Made by a program: the position numbers and the translations under genes. 35,463 bases of DNA from Clostridia bacterium (GTDB lineage: Bacteria; Bacillota; Clostridia; Oscillospirales; CAG-272). Below are positions 1 to 6,783 of the stretch, one piece after another. The stretch is from NCBI GenBank assembly GCA_017441005.1, contig JAFSAM010000054.1, positions 1 to 35,463 on the forward strand. The letters run 5' to 3'. Position 1 is the first letter of the stretch; every line of letters starts with the position of its first letter. Below the pieces are notes generated by a model. The model saw only the letters and a program-made list of their open reading frames with translations, searched no databases and was not told where the DNA came from.

Positions 1-3
1 AAT

Positions 4-144
4 TCGATATGAGATAAATCCCTCGTTTGCGGAGCAAACATATCGAGCCGTAGGCATATCGAGTTGCGCTAGCAACATATCGAAAATCCCGTTAGGGATT
101 TATCTCGATGCGTGATTTGTCCGTTAAGGACATCACGCATATTC
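4..144. repeat. Tandem hairpin array 1 (variable stems, constant ATATCGA linker)
   Basis: Five small hairpins follow each other without any coding sequence. Stems are GTTTGC/GCAAAC (25-39), GCC/GGC (47-55), GTTGC/GCAAC (63-76), AAATCCC/GGGATTT (84-101) and ATGCGTGAT/ATCACGCAT (about 108-140, with an inner GTCC/GGAC). Loops are 3-5 bases. The linkers are the same each time, ATATCGA at 40-46, 56-62 and 77-83, then ATCTCGA at 102-108. Outer arms GATAAATCCC and GGGATTTATC can also pair around the set. The array lies just past the stop of the minus-strand gene that ends at 162 and is cut by the window edge. Stem sequence changes but complementarity is kept, so the shape and the linker are conserved rather than the stem. 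Function unknown. Confidence 0.75.
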
Positions 145-161
145 GTGTGCATTTTTTAATT

Positions 162-1673
162 TTATTCAACAACGTTGTAGACTGAATATTCAAAGATCGA
201 CCAGTAACCGTATCCTAAGCTTACGTAAGAAATAGACTGCTTGAAGGGGACGTTGTCGCCGAGCTCAGGGGTAGATGCCGCTGAGTCACATACACGGAAC
301 TCAAAGTTGCCGTAAGGGTCGTCGGGATTCAGACACTCGGTAAATACAACATAGTGTGTTGTGTTTCGTGCGGCATTTCTCATGCCGACTACGATACCCT
401 CGGGATGTACATCCAAAAGCTCTTTAATGTGTCTGAGGTTGTTTCCGTAATATTCTTGAGTCGTGATTGCTTTTCCGTCAAGGTTAAAACGAGGATTGAT
501 CATATAGTGGTTGACCAATATCGGACTGTTTGGAACTCTGACGTTATTTATGTTTATTCCGTAAGATCCGGAATTTGCGAGAGCAACGGTAAATGGGTCT
601 GCTTCAAGGTTGTTGGATTCGTTTGTTCTGAGATCATAGCCCATCGTGAGTCTGGCCCCCAGATTGTGAAGGATCATAGATTCCGAGCAAAGCTTGCATC
701 CTACGTCCATCCAGTCATCGGCGGTCCTGTAGCCGTTTACAAAGAATGGCTTTCTGACTCCCGCGTACGTTGTGAAGGCAACGCCCGCAAGAGAATCTGC
801 ATCCCATCCGCCGGTGGAGGTGTTGTGTTGGCTGTACCAGGTGTAGGCGGGGAGGTCTGTAACCTTGACTACTATTGAATCGGTATAATCACCGCAGGTT
901 ACGGTAATTGTAGATGTTCCCTCCGAAATGCCTGTAACTATACCTTGCTTGTTTACCTCGGCAACCTCGGGATCGCTTGATTCCCAAACAAGATTACCGA
1001 TAAGATGCTCGGGGGTGATCTTTGCATAGATGTCATGGGTGTAACCCATTCTTACATTTACGTATCCACCGAGAATGTCGAGTGACTCGTTCGAGACCTT
1101 GACAAACTGCCATTGCTGTGACAGGGAATCATTTTTAAGAGCGAGTCCTGCAAGGGGAAATCCAAATTCTCCGGGGGCGTGCGAAATGTCGAGTGCAAGG
1201 TTGTTGTCTGTCATACGCGCCGGTTTTACAGTGTAGTATCCCGTCGAGACTTCGTTTTCGATAACAGGGACTACAGTAAATTTTGATCTGCTTGAAAGAT
1301 TGAATCTTTTGCTGATAAATTCACTCTCCATAATGTCGGTGCAGTAGGACAGTGAAAAAGCTCCGTTTTCGCTTTGGGGATAAAGGATATATGTACCGTC
1401 ATCCTGTCTTTGAACAAGAAAATCCTGTCCGTTTTGACCTGATCTCGGAGCAAGATATGCCTTACCCTCAGTGTCATAAATATAGTCGAATACATCAAGG
1501 TACTGACCTGTTTGGCGGTTGACGATATTGTATACGCCGTCGGTGAGGTCATCAGGGTCAGTTGCGGACGTGAAAAGCCGAACCTCTGCCGAGGCTGAAA
1601 TGACAGATAAAGCAGATATAATAATTGCGATCAAAGCAACCAAAAATGTCTTTTTATATGCTGTGCGTAATAT
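162..1673 (-). CDS. Secreted protein: ricin-like, BIG2 and C39-like peptidase domains
   Basis: About 503 residues. An N-terminal signal peptide (YKKTFLVALIAIIISALS, then ASAEV) predicts export. Next comes a region resembling a ricin-type beta-trefoil (DGVYNIVNRQTGQYLDV, then repeated QQW-like motifs), a bacterial Ig-like BIG2 domain (WESSDPEVAEVNKQGIVTG), and a C-terminal part resembling peptidase C39-like folds: GCKLCSESMILHNLG matches the Cys motif and THYVVFTE a His motif. Substrate unknown. The start is odd: a near-perfect Shine-Dalgarno, AGAGGTGATC, is followed after three bases by the in-frame codons ATA TTA, with no ATG, GTG or TTG at the proper distance. A TTG at 1718 lies upstream of the predicted transcription start and a GTG at 1682 lies inside the Shine-Dalgarno. 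I placed the start at the ATA (1673). The gene is monocistronic with its own consensus promoter. Confidence 0.75.
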   Translation of the reverse strand: MLRTAYKKTFLVALIAIIISALSVISASAEVRLFTSATDPDDLTDGVYNIVNRQTGQYLDVFDYIYDTEGKAYLAPRSGQNGQDFLVQRQDDGTYILYPQSENGAFSLSYCTDIMESEFISKRFNLSSRSKFTVVPVIENEVSTGYYTVKPARMTDNNLALDISHAPGEFGFPLAGLALKNDSLSQQWQFVKVSNESLDILGGYVNVRMGYTHDIYAKITPEHLIGNLVWESSDPEVAEVNKQGIVTGISEGTSTITVTCGDYTDSIVVKVTDLPAYTWYSQHNTSTGGWDADSLAGVAFTTYAGVRKPFFVNGYRTADDWMDVGCKLCSESMILHNLGARLTMGYDLRTNESNNLEADPFTVALANSGSYGININNVRVPNSPILVNHYMINPRFNLDGKAITTQEYYGNNLRHIKELLDVHPEGIVVGMRNAARNTTHYVVFTECLNPDDPYGNFEFRVCDSAASTPELGDNVPFKQSISYVSLGYGYWSIFEYSVYNVVE

Positions 1674-1720
1674 GTAGATCACCTCTTGTTTGGGTTTTGC
1701 CGATAAGCATCGACTCAATT

Positions 1721-1749
1721 ATTATACCACATTTCCATCAAACTGTCAA
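1721..1749 (-). promoter_or_regulatory. Sigma-A promoter of the secreted peptidase-like gene
   Basis: On the minus strand TTGACA (1749-1744) and TATAAT (1726-1721) are separated by 17 bases, with TGG just before the -10. Both boxes match consensus fully. Predicted transcription start is near 1714, which excludes the TTG at 1718 as the translation start. Confidence 0.85.
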
Positions 1750-2036
1750 TAAAAGCGTGTTAATTTTGTGCAACAGTAACAAAACGTGCGCTGACAAAAA
1801 CAACGAACGGACAAGATATAATGCGAAAAAAAGCATAATCGGTTTTTTAGTTTATGCAAGAGCAACAAAAAATGAACAAATTTTGATGTATATAAATATA
1901 TATGTAAAGAAAATATAAAAAGAGAGAACGGGGAAGAAAAGGGAAAACTATGCAAAAAATACCGAAACTGTATGCGAATAAACAATAGCTTATAACGTCA
2001 ATACTTTTCTTGCAAAGAAAAAAGCGAGGAATAGTA
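1750..2036. other. AT-rich intergenic region upstream of sigG
   Basis: No gene is supported here. A 12-codon reading frame, MQKIPKLYANKQ (1950-1988, +), has only a weak GGGA element before it and may be chance. A loose match to a forespore-type promoter (GAATA, 18 bases, CAATACT, about 1974-2003) sits directly before sigG. It would fit the known forespore control of sigG but is too weak to assert. Confidence 0.3.
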
Positions 2037-2831
2037 ATGTATTACAGTAAGGTAGAAATAGCGGGAGTAAATACATCGAAATTAAAGAATCTGACAACGG
2101 AAGAAAAACAGCAGCTTCTTGAACGGGCATCAAAGGGGGATAAGGCGGCGAGACAAGAGCTGATAGACGGAAATCTCAGGCTTGTTTTAAGCATAGTACA
2201 AAGATTTTCAAACAGGAATGAAAATGCCGACGATCTGTTTCAGGTGGGGTGTATAGGGCTTATCAAGGCGATCGACAATTTTAATATAGAGCTTGACGTG
2301 CAGTTTTCGACTTATGCGGTTCCGATGATAATCGGAGAAGTAAAGCGATATTTAAGGGACAACAACAGTATCAGGGTAAGCAGATCTGTCAAGGATCTTG
2401 CGTACAAGGCATTGCAGGCAAAGGAGGAGCTTTCAAAAAAACTGTCGAGAGAGCCTTCTGTCGAGGAGATAACAGCTAAGCTAAACGAAAGCGGCGAGGA
2501 GCATAGCAAGGAAGAGGTATTATATGCAATGGAGGCGATCATGGAGCCCATGTCTTTATATGAGCCTGTTTACAATGACGGTTCGTCGGGAGATGCACTT
2601 TTTGTTGTCGATCAGCTGAAGGACGAAAAAAACACCGACGAAAGCTGGCTTGAGGATATAGCAATAAAAGAGGCGATGAAGCGCCTTGGAGAGCGAGAAA
2701 GATCGATCATTAACAAGAGGTTTTTCAACGGAAAGACTCAAATGGAGATTGCAGAAGAAATAGGCATTTCTCAGGCGCAGGTGTCCCGTCTTGAAAAGGG
2801 AGCACTTGCAAAAATAAGAAAATTTTTATAA
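2037..2831 (+). CDS. sigG: RNA polymerase sporulation sigma factor SigG
   Basis: 264 residues of the sigma-70 sporulation group. The N-terminus MYYSKVEIAGVNTSKL closely resembles the SigG start in Bacillus and Clostridium (KVEICGVDTSKL), which separates it from SigF. Region 2 lies at about 35-110 (DLFQVGCIGLIKAIDNF; STYAVPMIIGEVKRYLRD), region 3 at about 120-190, and region 4 with its helix-turn-helix at about 212-262 (KTQMEIAEEIGISQAQVSR). SigG directs late forespore transcription after engulfment (family knowledge). The ATG at 2037 has GAGGA six bases before it; a TTG at 2010 is in frame but has no ribosome site. Neither the spoIIGA-sigE pair nor any other sporulation gene flanks it, which differs from the Bacillus arrangement. 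Confidence 0.92.
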   Translation: MYYSKVEIAGVNTSKLKNLTTEEKQQLLERASKGDKAARQELIDGNLRLVLSIVQRFSNRNENADDLFQVGCIGLIKAIDNFNIELDVQFSTYAVPMIIGEVKRYLRDNNSIRVSRSVKDLAYKALQAKEELSKKLSREPSVEEITAKLNESGEEHSKEEVLYAMEAIMEPMSLYEPVYNDGSSGDALFVVDQLKDEKNTDESWLEDIAIKEAMKRLGERERSIINKRFFNGKTQMEIAEEIGISQAQVSRLEKGALAKIRKFL

Positions 2832-2861
2832 AAAACCTCCTGACTATACAATATGCAAAAA

Positions 2862-2905
2862 AACATCCCCTTGTCACAATGAAATGTGGCTAAGGGGACG
2901 TTTTG
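2862..2905 (+). terminator. Terminator after sigG, possibly bidirectional
   Basis: The arms TCCCCTT and AAGGGGA, extended inward by GTCACA/TGTGGC, form a long hairpin followed by TTTTGTTT. It lies between sigG and the convergent aminotransferase gene, and the A-run on the left side would also let it work for the minus strand. Confidence 0.8.
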
Positions 2906-2939
2906 TTTGAGGGAAAAAAGCAATTTTATAAAACCATAA

Positions 2940-4259
2940 TCAGTCAATAAGTCTTGCGAAGCCTGTCTGGCAAACGGGACCGCCGATCGCCTCGATGACG
3001 GCTTCTTTTCCGCCCTTCTTTACAATGGCAGCCATCTCTGCAAATACCTTGTCGAGAGCTTCTCTGTGGATTTTGAGTACTTCCTCGTTGTGTGCAAGGG
3101 TGGGATACATACCGGTGTTTGCCATAAAGCCCTGCTTAAGCATAAGAACAGTGAAGAGGGTCTTCATCTCGAGTCCGTTTTCCTTGAAGCCGAAGTGTGC
3201 AAGGCAGGGGAATCCGGGAGTGGTAATTTCGACACCGTGTCTCGCTGCTGCATCTGCCCAGTCCTTCTTTACGGTATTACCTATGTTAGCTACATATTCC
3301 CAAACTTTAGTTTTTTCCATTTTTTCGATGGTGGCAAGTGCGGCTGTAGGACCGACACCCTCTGTCCAGTAGGTACTGCTTATAAAGGAGGTGTGTGCAC
3401 CGTCCATAGCTTCTTTTGTACCGATCACAGCGGCGATGGGATGGCCGTTACCCATTGCTTTAGCAAAGAGGGCCATGTCGGGGTTAACACCGAACTGAAG
3501 GTGGCTTCCGCCAAAGTTCAGTCTCCAGCCGATCGTGATTTCGTCGAATATAAGAAGACCGCCTACTCTGTGAACCTCGTCTCTGATGTACTCGAGCCAG
3601 CCTTCGGGAGGCATATTGTTACGGCAGGGCTCCATAATAACGCAAGCAAGTCTGTCACCGTATTCTGCAATGATCTTATCAAAAGCTTCTTTGTCACCGT
3701 AATTGAAGGTGAGAGAGGTGCCCTTGAGTCCGCGGGGAACGCCTGCAGGCTGAAGACCGGGGAGGTGTACGCCGTCGAGACCCTTGGAGTCTCCGAGGTT
3801 AGCCGCAAGATACCAGTCAGACCAGCCGTGATAGCCGCAGATCGCAACTACGTCTCTGCCGGTCGTTGCACGTGCTATACGAACTGCGATCGCCGCAATC
3901 TCGCCGCCCGTTCTTGCAAAGCGCACGTTTTCTGCCCAGGGGTGGATCTCACAGAGCTTGTCGGCAAGATAAACCTCTTCGGGGGGATTGAGCGAGGACA
4001 TACAGCCGTTTGTGATACGGTCGATGACCGCCTTGTTTATATCGGGATCGGAGTAGCCGAGCAGGCAAGCGCCGATGCCGTTTGTAGTCATATCGTAATA
4101 GTGATTGCCGTCAAGATCCCATACCTCGCAGCCGACCGCTTTTGCGGCATAGTTTGGCCACTGATTGGGCGCAAACATTTCGGGACGCTTGCTGAGAAGC
4201 TGAGTACCTGCGGGAATACGCTGTTTTGCGTGTTTGTAAAGATTTTCAGAAATAGACAT
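2940..4259 (-). CDS. Class III PLP aminotransferase (GSA aminomutase-like)
   Basis: 439 residues of the class III aminotransferase family, similar in layout to glutamate-1-semialdehyde aminomutase. Visible features are the PLP lysine in FAKAMGNG (about K267), the PLP-binding Asp in LIFDEITIGWR (about D239), and a substrate-side region CGYHGWSDWY. No other haem synthesis gene is nearby, so a role in tetrapyrrole synthesis is unlikely; an amino-sugar or other amino-acid substrate is possible. The start at 4259 has AAGGAG eight bases before it; a longer frame to 4337 has no ribosome site and crosses the promoter. The MFS gene lies upstream on the same strand, 133 bp away, but this gene has its own promoter with an operator-like dyad. 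The pair may form one uptake-and-conversion pathway (inference). Confidence 0.85.
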   Translation of the reverse strand: MSISENLYKHAKQRIPAGTQLLSKRPEMFAPNQWPNYAAKAVGCEVWDLDGNHYYDMTTNGIGACLLGYSDPDINKAVIDRITNGCMSSLNPPEEVYLADKLCEIHPWAENVRFARTGGEIAAIAVRIARATTGRDVVAICGYHGWSDWYLAANLGDSKGLDGVHLPGLQPAGVPRGLKGTSLTFNYGDKEAFDKIIAEYGDRLACVIMEPCRNNMPPEGWLEYIRDEVHRVGGLLIFDEITIGWRLNFGGSHLQFGVNPDMALFAKAMGNGHPIAAVIGTKEAMDGAHTSFISSTYWTEGVGPTAALATIEKMEKTKVWEYVANIGNTVKKDWADAAARHGVEITTPGFPCLAHFGFKENGLEMKTLFTVLMLKQGFMANTGMYPTLAHNEEVLKIHREALDKVFAEMAAIVKKGGKEAVIEAIGGPVCQTGFARLID

Positions 4260-4280
4260 AAACAAATCTCCTTGTATGTA

Positions 4281-4337
4281 TTGACGTTTTAGAATTACCG
4301 TCAAATATAATTTATCATATTGCCGAAAAATATTCAA
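4281..4337 (-). promoter_or_regulatory. Promoter with operator-like dyad for the aminotransferase
   Basis: Minus strand TTGAAT (4337-4332), 17 bases, TAAATT (4314-4309), with TGA before the -10. The dyad TTGACG-N12-CGTCAA (4281-4304) covers the predicted transcription start near 4302, a placement typical of a repressor site. No regulator gene is adjacent. Confidence 0.6.
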
Positions 4338-4392
4338 TGACTAAAAAGGACAATAATGCAGCTTGTTTGTCCGAAATACAAGATAATAATTA

Positions 4393-5634
4393 TTACTTTG
4401 TGCTTGAATCGGCGCGGGTTTTCATATTTTTATAGTATACGGGAATTGAAATGAGCGGGAAGAGAAGAGCAACAAGCATACCGATCTTCATAGCTATGCT
4501 GTCGGGTGTTTGCCCAATATTTGTTGCATACTGTATTACAGAGGAGTTGGTCGAAAAGAAATCTGTAACGATACCTACAAGCTGAGGACCGACCGATGCA
4601 CCGAGGTCACCGCCTGCCGCCATCATTGCGAATATAAATACACCGCCTTTGGGATATCGGTCAGATGCTACGATCAGAGTTCCCGGCCAAAGCATCGACG
4701 TTGTAAGTCCGGCAAGAGAACAGGCGATAAGCCCGAGAACAGGGATGGGGGAGAGGGCGGCGACAGCATAACATACCGCTGTGCCGACAGCACACATAAA
4801 CAATACTTTTTCAATGTTTTTGCCGATTTTTGAGTAGAGGGTACGACCGAAGCCGAGCATAGCCGCAAAAAGCGCAACGCCGAATATATCTCCCCAGAGC
4901 TTTGGTATGGAAAGCGCATTTTCAAGATAGCTCGATGCCCATTGCTCCATGATGCATTCCGATGCACCTCCGAGAAAAATGGCAGTTATACACAGCCAGA
5001 CACCTTTGTTTTTTAAAAGATGCAGTGCGCCCGATGCTTTTTTCGGAGTATCGATTTTCGGTATGTCAGAAACAGAGAAAAATATAAAGCAAAGAAGGGG
5101 AACGATTGAAAGAATGAGTGAAAGAAATTGCCAGTTTTCAGAACCGAATGTGAAGAGGAATAGGGTGCAAATTACGGCTATACCGACAACGCCCCAGGCA
5201 AAAACGGAATGCAGCTTGCTCATTTCTCTGTCGGGATCGTCGGCAGGCAGTGCCGCTATTATAGGACTTAAAAGAACCTCACCAAGCCCGCTTGATGCCG
5301 AAAAGATCACAGTGCCGATACAAAGTCCCCAAAATATGTTATTAGGAAGAATAAGTGGTGTCAGACCGTATATCGCAAAGCCGAGAATGGATATTATAGG
5401 CATAAGCTTTACCGTAAGGGATATATTGAATTTGTGTGAAAAAAATGAGAATATCAGGTCTATAGAGAGCTGTGTAATAAAATTAATAAGAACGAGCGCA
5501 CCAAGAAGCGAGTAGCTTATATGATACGTATCGTGAAATGTCAGAAAGAGTATGGGAGAAAGGGTGGAAACAATTGCCATAGTAATGTTGCCCATATAGC
5601 AGGCGGGTTTGAGAAGTTTTGTGCCGTTTTTCAA
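4393..5634 (-). CDS. MFS transporter
   Basis: 413 residues with about twelve hydrophobic segments and a more polar middle stretch (SDIPKIDTPKKASGALHLL) that would be the loop between the two halves of a major facilitator. The early segment SYSLLGALVLINFITQLSIDL and the loop after it fit the MFS pattern. Substrate cannot be read from sequence; a sugar or small organic compound is likely. Start is TTG at 5634 with AAGGAG nine bases upstream and no in-frame ATG nearby. It has its own promoter (5677-5705) and lies upstream of the aminotransferase on the same strand, so partial read-through is possible. Confidence 0.85.
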   Translation of the reverse strand: MKNGTKLLKPACYMGNITMAIVSTLSPILFLTFHDTYHISYSLLGALVLINFITQLSIDLIFSFFSHKFNISLTVKLMPIISILGFAIYGLTPLILPNNIFWGLCIGTVIFSASSGLGEVLLSPIIAALPADDPDREMSKLHSVFAWGVVGIAVICTLFLFTFGSENWQFLSLILSIVPLLCFIFFSVSDIPKIDTPKKASGALHLLKNKGVWLCITAIFLGGASECIMEQWASSYLENALSIPKLWGDIFGVALFAAMLGFGRTLYSKIGKNIEKVLFMCAVGTAVCYAVAALSPIPVLGLIACSLAGLTTSMLWPGTLIVASDRYPKGGVFIFAMMAAGGDLGASVGPQLVGIVTDFFSTNSSVIQYATNIGQTPDSIAMKIGMLVALLFPLISIPVYYKNMKTRADSSTK

Positions 5635-5676
5635 AATGTGATGCTCCTTTGGTGAAAAAGTAAATAACCGAAAGCA

Positions 5677-5705
5677 ATTGTATCATATAAGAAACATTAA
5701 TTCAA
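5677..5705 (-). promoter_or_regulatory. Promoter of the MFS gene
   Basis: Minus strand TTGAAT (5705-5700), 17 bases, TACAAT (5682-5677) with TGA extended -10. It lies just downstream of the terminator of the candidate small RNA, so the MFS gene is an independent unit with a leader of only about 36 bases. Confidence 0.75.
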
Positions 5706-5714
5706 GATGATAGA

Positions 5715-5826
5715 GAAAAAATAAAGATCGCGGTGTGAAAGGAATAGCACCGCGATCTTTATTTTTTAGAAAGGAGTAAAATTATGAAGAAAGAAAATTT
5801 CAAAACGTAATTTTTGAAGTAACAAC
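5715..5826 (-). ncRNA. Candidate small RNA with anti-Shine-Dalgarno linker
   Basis: A consensus promoter (5833-5861) and a 20-bp intrinsic terminator (5716-5767), both on the minus strand, define a transcript of about 112 nt without an open frame. Its 5' part can form the hairpin TTCAAAA/TTTTGAA (5799-5818). The stretch between the two hairpins is pyrimidine-rich and holds TTTACTCCTTTCT, the complement of a strong Shine-Dalgarno. Hairpin, single-stranded CU-rich linker and terminator is the layout of known trans-acting small RNAs of Firmicutes. It ends just before the promoter of the MFS gene, whose own Shine-Dalgarno AAAGGAG could pair with the linker. Transcription and targets are inferred. 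Confidence 0.6.
5716..5767 (-). terminator. 20-bp terminator of the candidate small RNA
   Basis: Perfect 20-bp inverted repeat (5716-5735 with 5748-5767) with a 12-base loop. It has a GC-rich core (ATCGCGGTG/CACCGCGAT) and A/T ends, so it can terminate in both directions. No protein gene ends here on either strand. Confidence 0.85.
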
Positions 5827-5832
5827 ATATAC

Positions 5833-5861
5833 AGTATATCACATAGCGCTGTTAATGTCAA
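5833..5861 (-). promoter_or_regulatory. Strong promoter of the candidate small RNA
   Basis: Minus strand TTGACA (5861-5856), 17 bases, TATACT (5838-5833), with TGA extended -10. Transcription would start near 5826 and run to the terminator at 5767-5716. Confidence 0.8.
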
Positions 5862-5946
5862 TACAAAATAACAAAAACATATACAAAATAAATAAAGTTC
5901 TATTATGTGAATAAAAAATATTAGTAAACTTTGTACAAAATGCGAA

Positions 5947-5975
5947 TTGCAAATGTGTTGCGAATATGATATCAT
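5947..5975 (+). promoter_or_regulatory. Promoter of the candidate 400-nt RNA
   Basis: TTGCAA (5947-5952), 17 bases, TATCAT (5970-5975), preceded by TGA. Predicted start is about 5982. It faces away from the small-RNA promoter at 5833-5861. Confidence 0.6.
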
Positions 5976-5981
5976 ATAAGC

Positions 5982-6388
5982 GAAGAAAGGGTGAGTCCAA
6001 TGTACAAATAAACAAGAACCGAAGCTTTTTGAAGGCGAGAGGCTAAGGGGATAAAAAAAGAAAGCCGTTTATATAGAAAGTGAAGGTAAGAGGTTTTCAA
6101 ATAACGTTTAGTCAAAAGAAATCGAAAACAAAGAGCATGTGAGTTTTTGTAAGAAACCCAAAGTGTTACAACCGAAAGACCAACCGAAATTATATGTAAG
6201 TTAATTCGCTTAGAAGAAAAGAAGATATGAAGATAAGAGTAGATGATATATTCGGGGGAGAAGAGAAGTAGGTTGTAAGTAAAAGAATCTGAGAAAGAGA
6301 GGTTAAATTGATGTTAGATATCAAGAGTGAACAGAAATGACCCTTGACTGCGAATGAGGATTAGTAAGCAGTCAAGGGTCGTTTTATT
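5982..6388 (+). ncRNA. Candidate 400-nt non-coding RNA of unknown class
   Basis: A promoter at 5947-5975 and a perfect 13-bp terminator at 6339-6390 bracket a purine-rich stretch with no reading frame longer than about 14 codons. The only ATG frames with any open length are MYK, MKIRVDDIFGGEEK and MLDIKSEQK. Long-range pairing TTACAACC (about 6168-6175) with GGTTGTAA (about 6271-6278) and short local pairings such as GGCT/AGCC are possible. I see no tmRNA, RNase P, SRP or 6S signature. Position directly before a tRNA gene recalls large RNAs such as GOLLD and ROOL, but I see no sequence match. A decayed gene with surviving promoter and terminator is the main alternative. Confidence 0.4.
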
Positions 6389-6390
6389 TT
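6339..6390 (+). terminator. Terminator of the candidate 400-nt RNA
   Basis: Perfect 13-bp stem GACCCTTGACTGC/GCAGTCAAGGGTC with a 16-base loop, followed by GTTTTATTTT. No protein gene lies upstream for 700 bp on this strand. Confidence 0.88.
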
Positions 6391-6427
6391 GATCCTTCCG
6401 ATTTTGCGGTCAAATTTGAAAATAGTA

Positions 6428-6456
6428 TTGACAAAATAATATATTTTTGATAATAT
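6428..6456 (+). promoter_or_regulatory. Promoter of tRNA-Pro
   Basis: TTGACA (6428-6433), 17 bases, TAATAT (6451-6456) with TGA extended -10. The predicted start near 6463 lies about 23 bases before the mature tRNA. Confidence 0.85.
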
Positions 6457-6485
6457 AAATTGGTATGAAAAAGATATTATAATAT

Positions 6486-6562
6486 CGGGGTGTGGCACAG
6501 TTTGGTAGTGCGCATGGTTCGGGTCCATGAGGCCGCTGGTTCGAATCCAGTCACTCCGACCA
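6486..6562 (+). tRNA. tRNA-Pro (anticodon CGG)
   Basis: Full cloverleaf of 77 nt with encoded CCA. Acceptor CGGGGTG/CACTCCG (one G-T pair), D-stem GCAC/GTGC, anticodon stem CATGG/CCATG with loop TTCGGGT giving CGG, T-stem and loop GCTGG-TTCGAAT-CCAGT, discriminator A then CCA. It is a single gene with its own promoter and terminator. Its 3' 29 bases recur 250 bp downstream. Confidence 0.97.
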
Positions 6563-6600
6563 AATCAAAAGGACAGACGAAGGTCTGTCCTTTTGATTTG
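6563..6600 (+). terminator. Terminator directly after tRNA-Pro
   Basis: AAATCAAAAGGACAGAC pairs with GTCTGTCCTTTTGATTT around the loop GAAG. It starts at the last base of the tRNA, and the right arm supplies the T-rich tail. Confidence 0.85.
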
Positions 6601-6610
6601 CTTGAACGAA
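6591..6610 (+). repeat. 20-bp direct repeat, left copy
   Basis: TTTTGATTTGCTTGAACGAA is repeated exactly at 8149-8168, 1558 bp away. Both copies are followed by AAACGAACAA after a few bases (6615 and 8187). The pair brackets the tRNA 3' copy, hairpin array 2, the orphan hairpins and the small lipoprotein gene. The left copy overlaps the right arm of the tRNA terminator. Confidence 0.8.
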
Positions 6611-6783
6611 TGAAAAACGAACAAGCGACCTCTACAGGACCCGAACACGGGTCCATGAGAAAACGAGAGAAAAAAGGCTCCGGGGGAGCGTTTTTTCCGA
6701 AGTTTTTCCCCGCAAAGCAAGGAGCATCGAAAGCGAGGCTTACCCTACGCTGACGATGCGACTATGCGACCGGGGCGAGCAAG
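6611..6783. other. Spacer between tRNA-Pro and its 3' duplicate
   Basis: No gene is supported. It contains GGACCCG-AACA-CGGGTCC (6637-6654), whose right half plus CATGAG repeats 12 bases of the tRNA-Pro anticodon arm. It also contains a compact terminator, GCTCC-GGG-GGAGC then G and six T (6671-6696). The rest is moderately GC-rich. The stretch looks like what is left between two attachment-type repeats after loss of cargo. Confidence 0.5.

Noticed and set aside
4..144. CRISPR array
   Set aside because: Repeat units are only 7 bases, the variable parts are self-complementary and 9-18 bases long, and no cas gene is present.
1950..1988. 12-codon upstream frame MQKIPKLYANKQ before sigG
   Set aside because: Weak ribosome element and no evidence of pairing or attenuation; mentioned only in the intergenic note.
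2940..4259. hemL (glutamate-1-semialdehyde aminomutase proper)
   Set aside because: Family resemblance is clear, but there is no haem gene nearby and the pairing with an MFS transporter points to another substrate; symbol withheld.
3066..4292. Reading frame of 408 codons antisense to the aminotransferase
   Set aside because: Shadow of a codon-biased gene; the minus-strand product has full PLP motifs and a proper ribosome site, the plus-strand frame has neither.
5784..5810. Micro-frame MKKENFKT on the plus strand with AAGGAG seven bases upstream
   Set aside because: No plus-strand promoter is visible and a terminator precedes it. The AAGGAG is simply the complement of the CU-rich linker of the minus-strand small RNA, which explains it better.
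6490..6753. Reading frame of 87 codons on the plus strand
   Set aside because: It begins inside tRNA-Pro and runs through the tRNA terminator and another hairpin; no ribosome site.
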